A DNA stretch of 64,000 nt from an uncultured Flavobacteriales bacterium (GTDB lineage Bacteria > Bacteroidota > Bacteroidia > Flavobacteriales_D > Crocinitomicaceae), in the NCBI GenBank assembly GCA_903939755.1, contig CAJAII010000052.1, forward strand, positions 1-64,000, in the 5' to 3' direction. A model generated the notes under the pieces. That model did no database searches. It was not told where the DNA came from and saw only the letters and a program-made list of their open reading frames with translations. This document shows positions 28,587 to 37,552 of the stretch, in pieces (within the stretch, counting starts at the first letter, position 1; every line of letters begins with the position of its first letter). The translations under genes were made by a program, and so were the position numbers.

Positions 28587-29220
28587 AAACGGCAACTATC
28601 TTTACAGAATGCAGCACTTAAAAAATGAAATCACCAATCGATTTGGAACGGAGAATGTATCGTTAATTAGCAATGAATCAGGTGAGTTTTTATTAATCAA
28701 CTCAAACGATTTTTCGGGTTCTTTATTAATAACCACCAATCTTTCAGATTATAAAATGAGGGTGCATGAGAAACATAAGGGGGAGGAGTATGCTGAATTG
28801 TATTTCCTTTTACCTAGCTATTGGGATGTTCATGCAGTCGATAACCCAACCATGAATTGGGTATTCCCTTGGTTAAATCGCGTCCAATTATATGTTAAAA
28901 ACAATAACACTTGGTTAGGTCATGGGCATACGATGCCTTGTGGTAAAGAAATGCAAAGTTTGTCACCAACGATGGCTCAAAATCATTTTATTGTCTCTAA
29001 GCCTATAGCTTGTGAAAAGCATCTTAGCCCGATAAAGTTAGCTGATAAAACCATTCATTTTTTAGCCCTTATTCCATTATTCCCAGATGAAATGGATTAT
29101 AAGCAAGGAAAAGGAACCGTTAAATTATTTGACAAATTTAGAACTCATGGCGTTACTGAAAAACTCGATGATTATAGAAAATCGACCTTGAAAACCAAAT
29201 GGAAATTTTTTGGAAAATGA
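28552..29220 (+). CDS. Suppressor-of-fused (SUFU) domain protein
   Basis: 222 residues if the ATG at 28552 is used (35-base overlap with the peroxidase gene); the ATG at 28609 would give 203. HKGEEYAELYFLLPSYWD, WVFPWLNRVQLYV, the GHGHTMP loop and HFLALIPLFPDEMDYK are typical of bacterial SUFU domains. Bacterial members are often found as immunity proteins next to polymorphic toxins, though many are solitary with unknown role. No toxin gene is adjacent here. The stop overlaps the EamA start (ATGA at 29217-29220). Confidence 0.8.
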   Translation: MEENQLFFPHSKNGNYLYRMQHLKNEITNRFGTENVSLISNESGEFLLINSNDFSGSLLITTNLSDYKMRVHEKHKGEEYAELYFLLPSYWDVHAVDNPTMNWVFPWLNRVQLYVKNNNTWLGHGHTMPCGKEMQSLSPTMAQNHFIVSKPIACEKHLSPIKLADKTIHFLALIPLFPDEMDYKQGKGTVKLFDKFRTHGVTEKLDDYRKSTLKTKWKFFGK

Positions 29221-30124
29221 GAGGGATTTGGAAGGCACACGGAGCGTTATTACTTGTTAATTTATTGTATGCCGCAAGTCATGTGATTGCAAAAGATGTC
29301 ATGCCGAATTATTTATCCCCAAACGTATTTATACTATTAAGGGTAAGTGGAGCTTGTCTGCTTTTTTGGTTGATGTTTCGGTTATTCGCCTACGAAAAAG
29401 TGGAGGGAAAAGATTTTTTTTACTGGCCATCTGTGGACTTTTTGGCGTAGCGATTAATCAGTTGTTTTTCTTTCATGGGCTCAATCAATCTTCGGCTTTT
29501 AATGCCGGGATAATTATGGCGTTTAATCCTATAATTGTGATTGTGTTGGCATTTTTTATACTGAAAAATAAAATAAATTATCGCCAATTAATAGGGGTGC
29601 TTTTGGGTGCAATTGGCGCTATCTTATTAACTATGAACAGTTTTAAGGACAACCCTTCTACCTTTATGGGGGATGTTTTTCTGGTGGTAAATACGATCTC
29701 TTATGCCTTGTATTTAATTTTGGCCAAGCCGCTAATGGTTAAGTACCGCCCCCTAACGGTTGTAACATGGGTATTTACTTTTGGACTTTTCTTCGTGTTA
29801 TTATTTCCTCCTATGTTAGGGGATCTAAGAAACACTAATTTTAGTGTGATCCCTATGAATATTGTTGGAATAATTATTTATGTAATAGTTGGGGTTACTT
29901 TTTTAACCTATTTACTTACGATGTACGGATTAAAGCATTTAGGACCCACCATTTCAAGCACCTATATTTATGTTCAACCGGTAATGGTCATATTTTTTAC
30001 GATTATTTTTGCAACCTTAAATTGGACGTCGAAGGATGCTTCTTCGAGTATTACAATGTTAAAATTCCTTTTTATGATGCTAATATTTATGGGTGTTTAT
30101 CTTTCTGGATCAAAAAAAAAATAA
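29217..30124 (+). pseudogene. EamA/DMT-family transporter, reading frame broken at an 8-T run
   Basis: Two frames together make one ~300-residue EamA protein. The first (ATG 29217, stop near 29450) encodes MRGIWKAHGALLLVNLLYAASHVIAKDVMP through FAYEKVEGKDFF. The second frame continues with FFLLAICGLFGVAINQLFFFHGL and further helices to 30124. The switch falls in T29414-29421. Frame 0 reads GAT TTT TTT TAC; one extra T, or a -1 slip on T TTT TTT, gives TTA CTG GCC and restores the protein. EamA proteins are ten-helix metabolite exporters. It may be a sequence error, a true mutation or frameshifting. It is flanked by overlapping SUFU and closely spaced S9 genes, so the operon is intact. Confidence 0.85.
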
Positions 30125-30126
30125 AA

Positions 30127-32895
30127 ATGATGCGATCTCTACTTCTCGTTTATGGGCTATTTTGCGCCACAGCCACTTTTTCTCAAAAAAAAGCAATTGA
30201 TCACAAGGCTTATAATCATTGGAACAAAATTGAAAAACAAGTTATTTCAACTGATGGAAACTGGATTGCTTATGAAACTACGCCATTAAAAGGGGATGGG
30301 TTCGTTTGTGTATATAATGTGTTAACAAATAAAACCGATACTATTCTAAGAGGGAAAGATCCAATGTTCAATGCCCATTCAAAATTATTGATCGTTAAAA
30401 TTACTCCTGGCTATGATACGTTGAGGAATTGTGAATTTAAGAAAGTCGAGAAAACGAAATGGCCCAAGGATTCACTGTATATTTTAGACCTGAGTACGCA
30501 GAAAAGCCTTAAAATCGCTAAATTAAAGCAATATAAAATTTCAGAAGATGGCGGAAGAGTTGCCTACCTAACCGAAGCAGCGAAGATTGCACCTGCAAAA
30601 AAAAAGTGGTACTGCCCATTTCAAAAAAAGGAACAGCCAGTACCTAAATCTAATGGTGGATTATTAGTAGTGTTGAATAATTCGTTGGAAAAAGAATATG
30701 AAAAAACACAAGTTACGGAGTTTGAATTCACGCCGAAAGGGGAATGGCTTAGTTTTATTACGCACCAAAAAGTCAAATCAGACTCTTTCTCTCTACATTT
30801 TTATGATTTTACCTCAAAAAGTAGTCATCAATTAAAAAATGAAACGGCCTACAAATTGCCTGCATGGAGCCCAGACTTTTCAAAAGTCGCATTTTTAAGC
30901 TCTTCCGACTCTTCGAAAACAAAGCAATATTTGCTTCATTTAATGTCTACTGCAGATTGGGTTGATTGGGTAATTGGGGATTCCTTAACCAAGGAAATTG
31001 AACAAACGAAAGGGATCAGTGAAAACAGGGCGCCTTTTTTTAGTAAAAAAGGAAACTATTTGTTTTTTGGGGTAGCGGATCGAGTAAAAGTCGTAAAGGA
31101 TACCTTGCTAAATTCGGAAAAAGTACACTTGGATATTTGGCATTATCAAGATGATCGAATTCAGCCACAGCAATTGGTTCAGTTAAAAGAGGACCTTAAA
31201 AAGAATGATTTATTTGTGTTGAATATGGAACAAAAAAAGTTCCTTAAGCTAAGTGATGATACCTTGAGAGTTTATGTTGATGAAAATCTAATGGGTGATT
31301 TTTTACTAGCAACATCTAATAAACGGTATGCCATTCAATCGCAATGGAGTGCGCCTGCGTTGGAAGATGTTTACCGTATTCATTTACCAACTGGGGAGAA
31401 AACGTTGATAAAGGCTGCCCAAGGTTTCGGCGGCGCCTTGTCTCCAAAAGGACATTTCTATTCTTATTTTGATGCAACTAGCAAAAACCATTTTTTAGTT
31501 GATCTGGATAAGAAAACGGAAACATGTGTCACTTGTGAGGTGAAAAATGTAACATGGCACGAGGACATAAATGGCCAGCCAATGTTGGAAGGGCCAATCC
31601 GAGATCTGCAATACGTTGCTGGAGAAGATAATTTTATTGTTTCTTCTGAATTTGATCTTTGGAATTATTCCCTTGAAACGAAAAAACTAACTTGTTTGAC
31701 AGCTAATGAAGGAGCGCTACATGGTATTCGCTTATCGCTTACTAAATGGGAATCAGATAGCGTCTATGTTGATTTAAATGATTGTTATGTAAAAGGCTTG
31801 AATACTATAACAAAAGGCAGTCATGTTTTCAGCTTTCAAAATCATAATGGTCATATAGATTTCAGAGAACTTTACCAAACAGATCATACCATTATCTCCT
31901 TGCTTAAGTCAAAAAATAATAAGCAAATCATGTTGCGGAAAATGAATATTTTTCAATACCCTGAAATCACTTTAATGGACAGTCTCTTTTCAGATGAAAA
32001 AATTATCTCTAATACCAATCCTCAGCAAATGGATTACAATTGGGCAACGGTAGAGTTGGTAAAGTGGAAGGGATATGATGGCACTTCATTAGAGGGTTTA
32101 GTGTATAAGCCGGAAGATTTTGATTCAACTAAGAAGTATCCTCTTCTCATTTATTATTATGAATTAAATGCGGATAATTTACATAATCATCTTGCCCCAA
32201 AACCTTCATCAAGTACCATAAATCCAGTTGAATATGCTTCCGCAGGCTATTTGGTTTTTATCCCAGACATTCGTTACAAGGCGGGTTTACCAGCAAAATC
32301 TGCCTATAATTGTATCATGAGTGGAACTGATTTCTTATTAAAAAGATTTCCTGTTGATTCATTAAAAATGGGATTACAAGGCCAAAGTTGGGGCGGATAT
32401 CAAACGGCTCAATTAATTACCATGACGAATAGGTATGCTGCAGCAATGGCTGGCGCTCCTGTTGGGAATATGTTTTCTGCCTATGGTGGGATTCGGTGGG
32501 GCTCAGGTTTGAATCGACAATTTCAATACGAATCAACTCAAAGCAGGATCGGCAAGACGATTTGGCAGGCGCAAGATGCTTACCTTGAAAACTCACCCCT
32601 TTTTCATCTTCCAAATGTGAAAACCCCACTTTTATTAATGCACAATGATATGGATGGCTCTGTTCCTTGGTATCAAAGTATTGAAATCTACAATGGAATG
32701 CGCCGTTTAAATAAGCCTTGTTGGTTGTTGAATTATAACAATGATGACCATAACTTAACCAAAATGCCTAATAAAATGGACTTAAGTATTCGAATGCGAC
32801 AATTTTTTGACCATTTTCTTTTGAATAAACCAGCTCCAATGTGGATAACAGATGGCTTACCAGCAACAAAAAAAGGAATTATAACGGGTTATTGA
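30127..32895 (+). CDS. Secreted S9 family serine peptidase (DPP-IV-like)
   Basis: Starting at ATG 30127, two bases after the transporter stop, the product has 922 residues and a signal peptide (MMRSLLLVYGLFCATATFSQ). The frame is open to 30022 but that extension lies inside the transporter gene. The C-terminal alpha/beta hydrolase has Ser754 in QGQSWGGYQ, Asp843 in HNDMDGSVPW and His875 in NDDHNL. The long N-terminal part holds propeller-like WSPDFSKVAFLSS repeats. Family members release dipeptides or cleave near proline or glycine; specificity is unknown. This is the second S9 peptidase in the window, unrelated in position to the first. Confidence 0.9.
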   Translation: MMRSLLLVYGLFCATATFSQKKAIDHKAYNHWNKIEKQVISTDGNWIAYETTPLKGDGFVCVYNVLTNKTDTILRGKDPMFNAHSKLLIVKITPGYDTLRNCEFKKVEKTKWPKDSLYILDLSTQKSLKIAKLKQYKISEDGGRVAYLTEAAKIAPAKKKWYCPFQKKEQPVPKSNGGLLVVLNNSLEKEYEKTQVTEFEFTPKGEWLSFITHQKVKSDSFSLHFYDFTSKSSHQLKNETAYKLPAWSPDFSKVAFLSSSDSSKTKQYLLHLMSTADWVDWVIGDSLTKEIEQTKGISENRAPFFSKKGNYLFFGVADRVKVVKDTLLNSEKVHLDIWHYQDDRIQPQQLVQLKEDLKKNDLFVLNMEQKKFLKLSDDTLRVYVDENLMGDFLLATSNKRYAIQSQWSAPALEDVYRIHLPTGEKTLIKAAQGFGGALSPKGHFYSYFDATSKNHFLVDLDKKTETCVTCEVKNVTWHEDINGQPMLEGPIRDLQYVAGEDNFIVSSEFDLWNYSLETKKLTCLTANEGALHGIRLSLTKWESDSVYVDLNDCYVKGLNTITKGSHVFSFQNHNGHIDFRELYQTDHTIISLLKSKNNKQIMLRKMNIFQYPEITLMDSLFSDEKIISNTNPQQMDYNWATVELVKWKGYDGTSLEGLVYKPEDFDSTKKYPLLIYYYELNADNLHNHLAPKPSSSTINPVEYASAGYLVFIPDIRYKAGLPAKSAYNCIMSGTDFLLKRFPVDSLKMGLQGQSWGGYQTAQLITMTNRYAAAMAGAPVGNMFSAYGGIRWGSGLNRQFQYESTQSRIGKTIWQAQDAYLENSPLFHLPNVKTPLLLMHNDMDGSVPWYQSIEIYNGMRRLNKPCWLLNYNNDDHNLTKMPNKMDLSIRMRQFFDHFLLNKPAPMWITDGLPATKKGIITGY

Positions 32896-32936
32896 TTTTT
32901 GAATGAACAGTATTGACTTCTATTTGTTATAAGAAT

Positions 32937-33527
32937 ATGAAAAGGTTTTTAATTGTTTTCTTGCTTTATACTTCGGTTGTAAATGCGCAATCAGGAGAAA
33001 CTAAAACAGCCTATTTTGCAAGTGGTTGTTTTTGGTGCACTGAAGCCATCTTTGAGTTGATTGTTGGTGTAAAATCGGCGGAGTCTGGATATACTGGCGG
33101 TAAGACCATAAAACCAACTTATGAGCAGGTTTGCTCCGGAAATACGGGCCATGCAGAAGCGATAAAAGTAGTGTATTATCCTTCGACTGTTACTTATGAA
33201 AAATTAGTGAGGGCCTTTTTTGAATCGCATGATCCATCCACTTTAAATCAGCAGGGTCCAGATAAAGGAACGCAATATCGGTCTGCTATTTTTTACCAAA
33301 ATGAAACCGAAAGACAACTGGCTTTAACGTATATTAAGGAATTGAAGGCAAAGAAAACGTTTAAAGCAATTACTACCGAAGTGGTTCCCTTTACCGTATT
33401 TTATCCTGCTGAATATTACCACCAAGATTATAAAAAGAAAAACCCTAACAATGGCTATGTTCAAGCAGTGAGCAAGCCAAGGATCTTTGCTTTTAAAAAG
33501 AAAACTAAATTATTACTTCATGAATAA
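32937..33527 (+). CDS. msrA: Peptide-methionine (S)-S-oxide reductase MsrA, exported
   Basis: With ATG 32937 the product has 196 residues and a signal peptide (MKRFLIVFLLYTSVVNAQ). The active site is GCFWCTEAIFE with catalytic Cys31; SGYTGG, GHAEAIKVVY, DPSTLNQQGPDKGTQYRSAIF and YHQDYKKKNPNNGY are all invariant MsrA features. It reduces methionine-S-sulfoxide, here in the periplasm. The open frame from a TTG at 32913 was rejected because it precedes the signal peptide. It overlaps the SOUL gene by eight bases. Confidence 0.95.
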   Translation: MKRFLIVFLLYTSVVNAQSGETKTAYFASGCFWCTEAIFELIVGVKSAESGYTGGKTIKPTYEQVCSGNTGHAEAIKVVYYPSTVTYEKLVRAFFESHDPSTLNQQGPDKGTQYRSAIFYQNETERQLALTYIKELKAKKTFKAITTEVVPFTVFYPAEYYHQDYKKKNPNNGYVQAVSKPRIFAFKKKTKLLLHE

Positions 33528-34113
33528 ATGGATGCTATCTCTTCTCGTTATAGTGGTTGTTTTTTTGGTATTTCAACTTGTCGTGTCTATGAAAACCAGT
33601 GATATAGAAACACCGAAATATGAAGTGTTGAAAAAATATCCGCTTTTTGAATTAAGGCAATATGAATCAATGATGCTTGCGACCACGAATCTAGGCCCAA
33701 CTAGTTTTGATGAAAAAGGAAGTGAAGGGTTTAGGACAATTGCGTCGTACATTTTTGGTAAAAACAAATCAAATGAAAAAATTGCCATGACTGCTCCTGT
33801 CATTTATCACGCAGATTCTATGTCGACTTTATCTTTTGTTGTGCCGAGAAGTAAGGCGAAAGGGGAAATGCCTATTCCAATTGATTCCAATTTAACATTT
33901 GTTGTTCAAGCACCAAAACTAATGGTTGTGCTGGATTTTGGGGGATTTGTAAATGATGAAAAAATCGCCGCACGTATGGCGGATCTAAAAACGGCAGCGT
34001 TGAAAGAAGGCTTTCAAATCAAAGGTAAGGGCTTTTATTTTGGTTATAATCCACCTTGGCAATTGATCGGAAGAAAAAATGAAGTGGCTTTCGAACTGGA
34101 AAGTGTGAATTAG
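33520..34113 (+). CDS. SOUL-family haem-binding protein, membrane anchored
   Basis: 197 residues from ATG 33520. A single hydrophobic anchor (about 5-23) is followed by a SOUL/HEBP domain: TPKYEVLKKYPLFELRQYE, RTIASYIFGKNKSNEKIAMTAPVI, LSFVVPRSKAKGEMPIP and FYFGYNPPWQ. The family binds haem or other tetrapyrroles loosely. It overlaps msrA by eight bases, and the pairing with an oxidative-repair enzyme may point to haem or oxidant stress in the envelope, which is inference. The start at 33487 is less likely because it deletes the short gene junction. Confidence 0.92.
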   Translation: MNKWMLSLLVIVVVFLVFQLVVSMKTSDIETPKYEVLKKYPLFELRQYESMMLATTNLGPTSFDEKGSEGFRTIASYIFGKNKSNEKIAMTAPVIYHADSMSTLSFVVPRSKAKGEMPIPIDSNLTFVVQAPKLMVVLDFGGFVNDEKIAARMADLKTAALKEGFQIKGKGFYFGYNPPWQLIGRKNEVAFELESVN

Positions 34114-34151
34114 TAGTTTCTTTTTCTCAATTTTGTATCTTATTTTATGGA

Positions 34152-35597
34152 ATGGAGAAATTAATGAATTACATAGATGGTGCTTATTGCCCGCCCATCA
34201 ATGCGCAATACTTCGACAATATAAATCCAGCGACCGGAGAGGCGTATTGCCTTATTCCTGATTCAGATGAAAATGATCTCGCCTCAGCAGTTTCGGCAGC
34301 AGATAAAGCATTCCCGACTTGGTCAAAAATGCCTGCGGAAGAACGAAGTAAGATGTTGGTTCGTTTCTCTGAGGGAATTGAAAAAAGAATGGAGCTGTTG
34401 GTTGCAGCTGAGTCTAAGGACAATGGGAAGCCAATAACACTTGCCAGACACGTTGATATTCCGAGAGCAGTTTCTAATTTCCACTTTTTTGCCTCTGCTA
34501 TTATTCATTTTTCTTCCGAATCTCATTACATGGAAGGCGTTGGCGTTAATTACACAACAAGGAAACCAATTGGAATTGTTGCTTGTATCTCCCCTTGGAA
34601 TTTACCATTGTATCTTTTTACATGGAAAATTGCCCCCGCACTGGCAGCTGGAAATTGTGTTATTGCAAAGCCAAGTGAAATAACGCCATATACGGCAACA
34701 ATGTTAGGTGAAATTGCTACCGAAGCAGGTTTGCCCCCAGGCGTGCTTAATATATTGAATGGCACCGGAGCAAAAATTGGTGACGCGATAATTAGACACC
34801 CAAAAATTAGTGCAATTTCATTCACTGGTGGTACGGCTACAGGGGAACATATTGCAAGAACAGCGGCTCCAATGTTTAAAAAACTTTCTTTGGAATTAGG
34901 AGGAAAAAATCCCACCATTATTTTTGACGATTGTGATTTTGACGATGCGCTAAAAACAACCATTCGGTCTTCGTTTTCCAATCAAGGGCAAATTTGTTTA
35001 TGTGGATCTAGAATATTTGTTCAAAAAGGAATTTATGAAAAATTTAAGCAGGCATTTGTAGCGAAAGTAGCCACTTCAATTGTTTCTTTTCCCGAAGATC
35101 CAAAAGCTAATCTCGGTGCAATCGTTTCTGAAAGTCACTTAACTAAAATCTTATCCTATATTGATTTAGCGAAAAAAGATGGAGGGAAAATTTTGACTGG
35201 AGGAAACAGGGTGTTTTTGCCCGCTCCTTATGATAAAGGTTATTACCTAGAACCAACCACAATTGAATCCTTGCCATATGATTGTAAAACTAATCAAGAA
35301 GAAATTTTTGGACCTGTGGTTACAATCATGCCGTTTGACACGGAAGAAGAGGTGTTAATGATGGCAAATTCAACAAAATATGGATTGGCTAGTTCTGTTT
35401 GGACGACAAATGTTAAAAAGGCACATCGCATTGCAGATCAATTAAATATGGGAATTGTATGGGTAAACGCTTGGTTGATTAGGGATCTACGAACTCCTTT
35501 TGGTGGCATGAAAGCATCTGGTGTTGGGCGAGAAGGTGGCTTAGAAGTGCTTCGCTTTTTTACGGAGCCCAAAAATATTTTTATTAAAGTAGACTAA
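34152..35597 (+). CDS. Aldehyde dehydrogenase, ALDH8 / 2-(amino or hydroxy)muconate-semialdehyde type
   Basis: 481 residues. The NAD(P)-dependent ALDH signature is complete: CISPWNLPLYLFTWKIAPALAAG split across the cofactor site, SFTGGTATGEHI, LSLELGGKNP (general base Glu near 249) and GQICLCGSR with nucleophile Cys282. The LC-Gly-SRIFVQ context recalls ALDH8A1 and bacterial hydroxymuconic semialdehyde dehydrogenases. No other aromatic or kynurenine degradation gene is nearby, so the substrate stays open. It converges on the NifU-like gene with stops overlapping at 35594-35597. Confidence 0.88.
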   Translation: MEKLMNYIDGAYCPPINAQYFDNINPATGEAYCLIPDSDENDLASAVSAADKAFPTWSKMPAEERSKMLVRFSEGIEKRMELLVAAESKDNGKPITLARHVDIPRAVSNFHFFASAIIHFSSESHYMEGVGVNYTTRKPIGIVACISPWNLPLYLFTWKIAPALAAGNCVIAKPSEITPYTATMLGEIATEAGLPPGVLNILNGTGAKIGDAIIRHPKISAISFTGGTATGEHIARTAAPMFKKLSLELGGKNPTIIFDDCDFDDALKTTIRSSFSNQGQICLCGSRIFVQKGIYEKFKQAFVAKVATSIVSFPEDPKANLGAIVSESHLTKILSYIDLAKKDGGKILTGGNRVFLPAPYDKGYYLEPTTIESLPYDCKTNQEEIFGPVVTIMPFDTEEEVLMMANSTKYGLASSVWTTNVKKAHRIADQLNMGIVWVNAWLIRDLRTPFGGMKASGVGREGGLEVLRFFTEPKNIFIKVD

Positions 35598-35833
35598 TTA
35601 ACCGCTTCAACAGATTTAATATCAGGAACCATTTTTTTAACTGCTTCCTCTATTCCAGCTTTTAGCGTCATTTCACTCATGGAACAATCTAGACACGAAC
35701 CGCTAAATTTCACCTGCACAACAGCATCATCTGTAATTCCTACGAAAGAAACATCCCCACCATCAGCATGTAAAAATGGCCTTATTTGCTCTATAGCAAG
35801 TAATACTTTTTCTTTAATGTAATCTTTATCCAT
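35594..35833 (-). CDS. NifU C-terminal (NFU) domain Fe-S scaffold/carrier
   Basis: 79 residues, an NFU domain alone. HADGGDVSFVGI and VKFSGSCLDCSMSEMTLKAGIEEAVKK carry the CxxC pair (Cys47, Cys50) that bridges a [4Fe-4S] cluster between two subunits. It starts inside the end of the Mrp gene (eight-base overlap), so scaffold and Mrp ATPase are co-translated. The role is cluster delivery to apo-proteins. Confidence 0.92.
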   Translation of the reverse strand: MDKDYIKEKVLLAIEQIRPFLHADGGDVSFVGITDDAVVQVKFSGSCLDCSMSEMTLKAGIEEAVKKMVPDIKSVEAVN

Positions 35834-36917
35834 TGGTGCTTACTTGTGATTTTTGTCGGTCTAAGGATGCTAATTCTGTTATAAAGGTATTAACTAATTC
35901 GTCAAATGCAATAGACATAATGGTATCGTCCTGAAAAACAGCTGGTCTGCCGGCATCTCCCGCTTCTCTTAAGCTCTGAACCAAGGGAATGGCACCTAGA
36001 AATGGCACATTCATACCACTAGCTAAATTTTTTGCTCCATCACGGCCAAAAATATAATACTTGTTTTGCGGCAATTCCTCGGGAGTAAACCAAGCCATGT
36101 TTTCTATTACGCCAATTATGGGCACTTTTATTCCATCCATTTTAAACATGTTAATTCCTCTTCGAGCATCTGCCAAGGCAACTTCTTGAGGTGTACTAAC
36201 AATCACCACACCGTCTAAAGGTGCTGTTTGTATTAAGGATAAATGAACGTCGCCTGTTCCCGGAGGGAGATCTACAAGAAGGAAATCTAATTCTCCCCAA
36301 TGGGCATCTGTGATCATTTGTGTTAAGGCTTTTGATGCCATTGGCCCTCGCCAAACAACGGCATTATCTTGGTCGGTAAAAAAACCGATTGAAAGTATTT
36401 TTATCCCGTAATTTATAATTGGCTCAATTAATTGTTTGTCATTAACATCAATCATTTTTGGTCTTTTTCCTACCAAATCAAACATGGTAGGAATCGATGG
36501 ACCATAAATATCAGCGTCTATTATCCCTACACGAAATCCTTTTTTAGCAAGACCTCCAGCGATATTTGATGTGATGGTTGATTTACCAACACCGCCTTTT
36601 CCGGATGCAATGGCGATGATTTTTTTTACGTCGGGTAATATTGAACGTACTTTCTTATCGGTATCTATTTGCTTATTGTTAACCTGGCAGCTTACCGTAA
36701 TCTCATTCCCTAGAGCCCGCCCTAAATTAAAAATAACCGCTTCTTGCATTCTTTTACGCGCATGAAGTGCCGGATTTGTTATGGAAATCGTTACAGAAAT
36801 GGTTTGGTCAGTAAACTGGATATCATCCACCAAATCGGCTGTTACTAATCCTAATTTTAAATCGGGGTCTTGAATTTTTTCTAATAAATCCAAAATGGAT
36901 TCTCGCGTTATGGTCAT
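35826..36917 (-). CDS. Mrp/ApbC-type P-loop ATPase for Fe-S cluster delivery
   Basis: 363 residues. The N-terminal ~90 residues form a MIP18/DUF59 domain (KIQDPDLKLGLVTADLV, TNPALHARKRMQ). The P-loop is ASGKGGVGKST (Walker A at 106-113), followed by DADIYGPSIPTMF and LLVDLPPGTGDVHLSL. Mrp proteins carry and transfer Fe-S clusters. The usual C-terminal CxxC is absent: the corresponding region reads GVIENMAWFTPEELPQNKYYIFG, as in Bacteroidota relatives. The adjacent NFU protein could supply the cysteines. It overlaps the lipoprotein gene by four bases. Confidence 0.94.
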   Translation of the reverse strand: MTITRESILDLLEKIQDPDLKLGLVTADLVDDIQFTDQTISVTISITNPALHARKRMQEAVIFNLGRALGNEITVSCQVNNKQIDTDKKVRSILPDVKKIIAIASGKGGVGKSTITSNIAGGLAKKGFRVGIIDADIYGPSIPTMFDLVGKRPKMIDVNDKQLIEPIINYGIKILSIGFFTDQDNAVVWRGPMASKALTQMITDAHWGELDFLLVDLPPGTGDVHLSLIQTAPLDGVVIVSTPQEVALADARRGINMFKMDGIKVPIIGVIENMAWFTPEELPQNKYYIFGRDGAKNLASGMNVPFLGAIPLVQSLREAGDAGRPAVFQDDTIMSIAFDELVNTFITELASLDRQKSQVSTNG

Positions 36918-37501
36918 TTTATTATTTTTAATGATGCAACAGATTTTTCCATGAGCTCACTGACTTTTCTAGAATCTCCCTCATCTTTGTTTTTTATTTC
37001 ATAATATACATTCCCTAATTTTTTTATCGCATAAAGATGATAGGTGATATGTTTAGACTCCTCATTGGTTATCTCCAACGTATTTTTTTTAATTTGTCTA
37101 CTGTAAAGTATCACTCCATTTTTTTCACTGATGATCTTGATATCAAATAAATCACTAGAATTCATTTTTTTCTTGAAATCATGCATTAACATGGAATAAT
37201 CGCCATAGTCTTCCATGTATAATATAAAATTAGGACCCGCTGATATTTTCCATTTAAAATCTTCTTCATGCGTAATGATTGGCTTAAATGAGGCGCCAAT
37301 ACCTGCCGTTTCATCAGGCACTTTTATTGTCGCTCTGAAATCATATTCGGACAAGTTTAATTCGCTAAATTGATAATATTTATCTGATTCTTGATTCAAT
37401 TGCTCCTCTGTTAGTTCTTCCTCCGCTTGGCCTGCACAAGAACTAAGCAACAAAAATGATAGTGTAATAACCCAATATGTTTTTATCTTACTATTTTTCA
37501 C
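36914..37501 (-). CDS. Lipoprotein of unknown function
   Basis: About 195 residues. The N-terminus KNSKIKTYWVITLSFLLLSSC has a clear lipobox (LSSC), followed by an acidic linker (AGQAEEELTEEQLNQESDKYY). I favour GTG at 37501 because a -7 box covers the TTG at 37507. The mature part has mixed strands and helices and no motif I recognise. It is the first gene of the operon with the Mrp and NFU genes; the reason for pairing a lipoprotein with Fe-S carriers is not evident. Confidence 0.75.
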   Translation of the reverse strand: MKNSKIKTYWVITLSFLLLSSCAGQAEEELTEEQLNQESDKYYQFSELNLSEYDFRATIKVPDETAGIGASFKPIITHEEDFKWKISAGPNFILYMEDYGDYSMLMHDFKKKMNSSDLFDIKIISEKNGVILYSRQIKKNTLEITNEESKHITYHLYAIKKLGNVYYEIKNKDEGDSRKVSELMEKSVASLKIIK

Positions 37502-37504
37502 AAG

Positions 37505-37512
37505 CAAATGTA
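37505..37512 (-). promoter_or_regulatory. -7 box for the lipoprotein/Mrp/NFU operon
   Basis: The minus strand reads TACATTTG (exact TAnnTTTG), ending three bases before the GTG at 37501. A TTTG 19 bases upstream is lacking. If used, the mRNA is leaderless and the TTG at 37507 cannot be the start. Confidence 0.4.
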
Positions 37513-37527
37513 ATAAATTAAGATTGT

Positions 37528-37535
37528 TAGCTTTG
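37528..37535 (+). promoter_or_regulatory. -7 box for the DUF423 gene
   Basis: TAGCTTTG, an exact TAnnTTTG, ends 17 bases before the ATG at 37553. It is divergent from the box at 37505-37512, and the two share a 45-base gap. The -33 element is unclear. Confidence 0.4.
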
Positions 37536-37552
37536 TCTAATAAAATAATATA

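Noticed and set aside
29354-30124. Separate gene for the C-terminal EamA part
   Set aside because: Its first ~20 residues in that frame have no transporter similarity, whereas the upstream frame supplies the missing helices.
30022-30126. N-terminal extension of the S9 peptidase
   Set aside because: It lies within the EamA transporter and places 35 residues before a good signal peptide.
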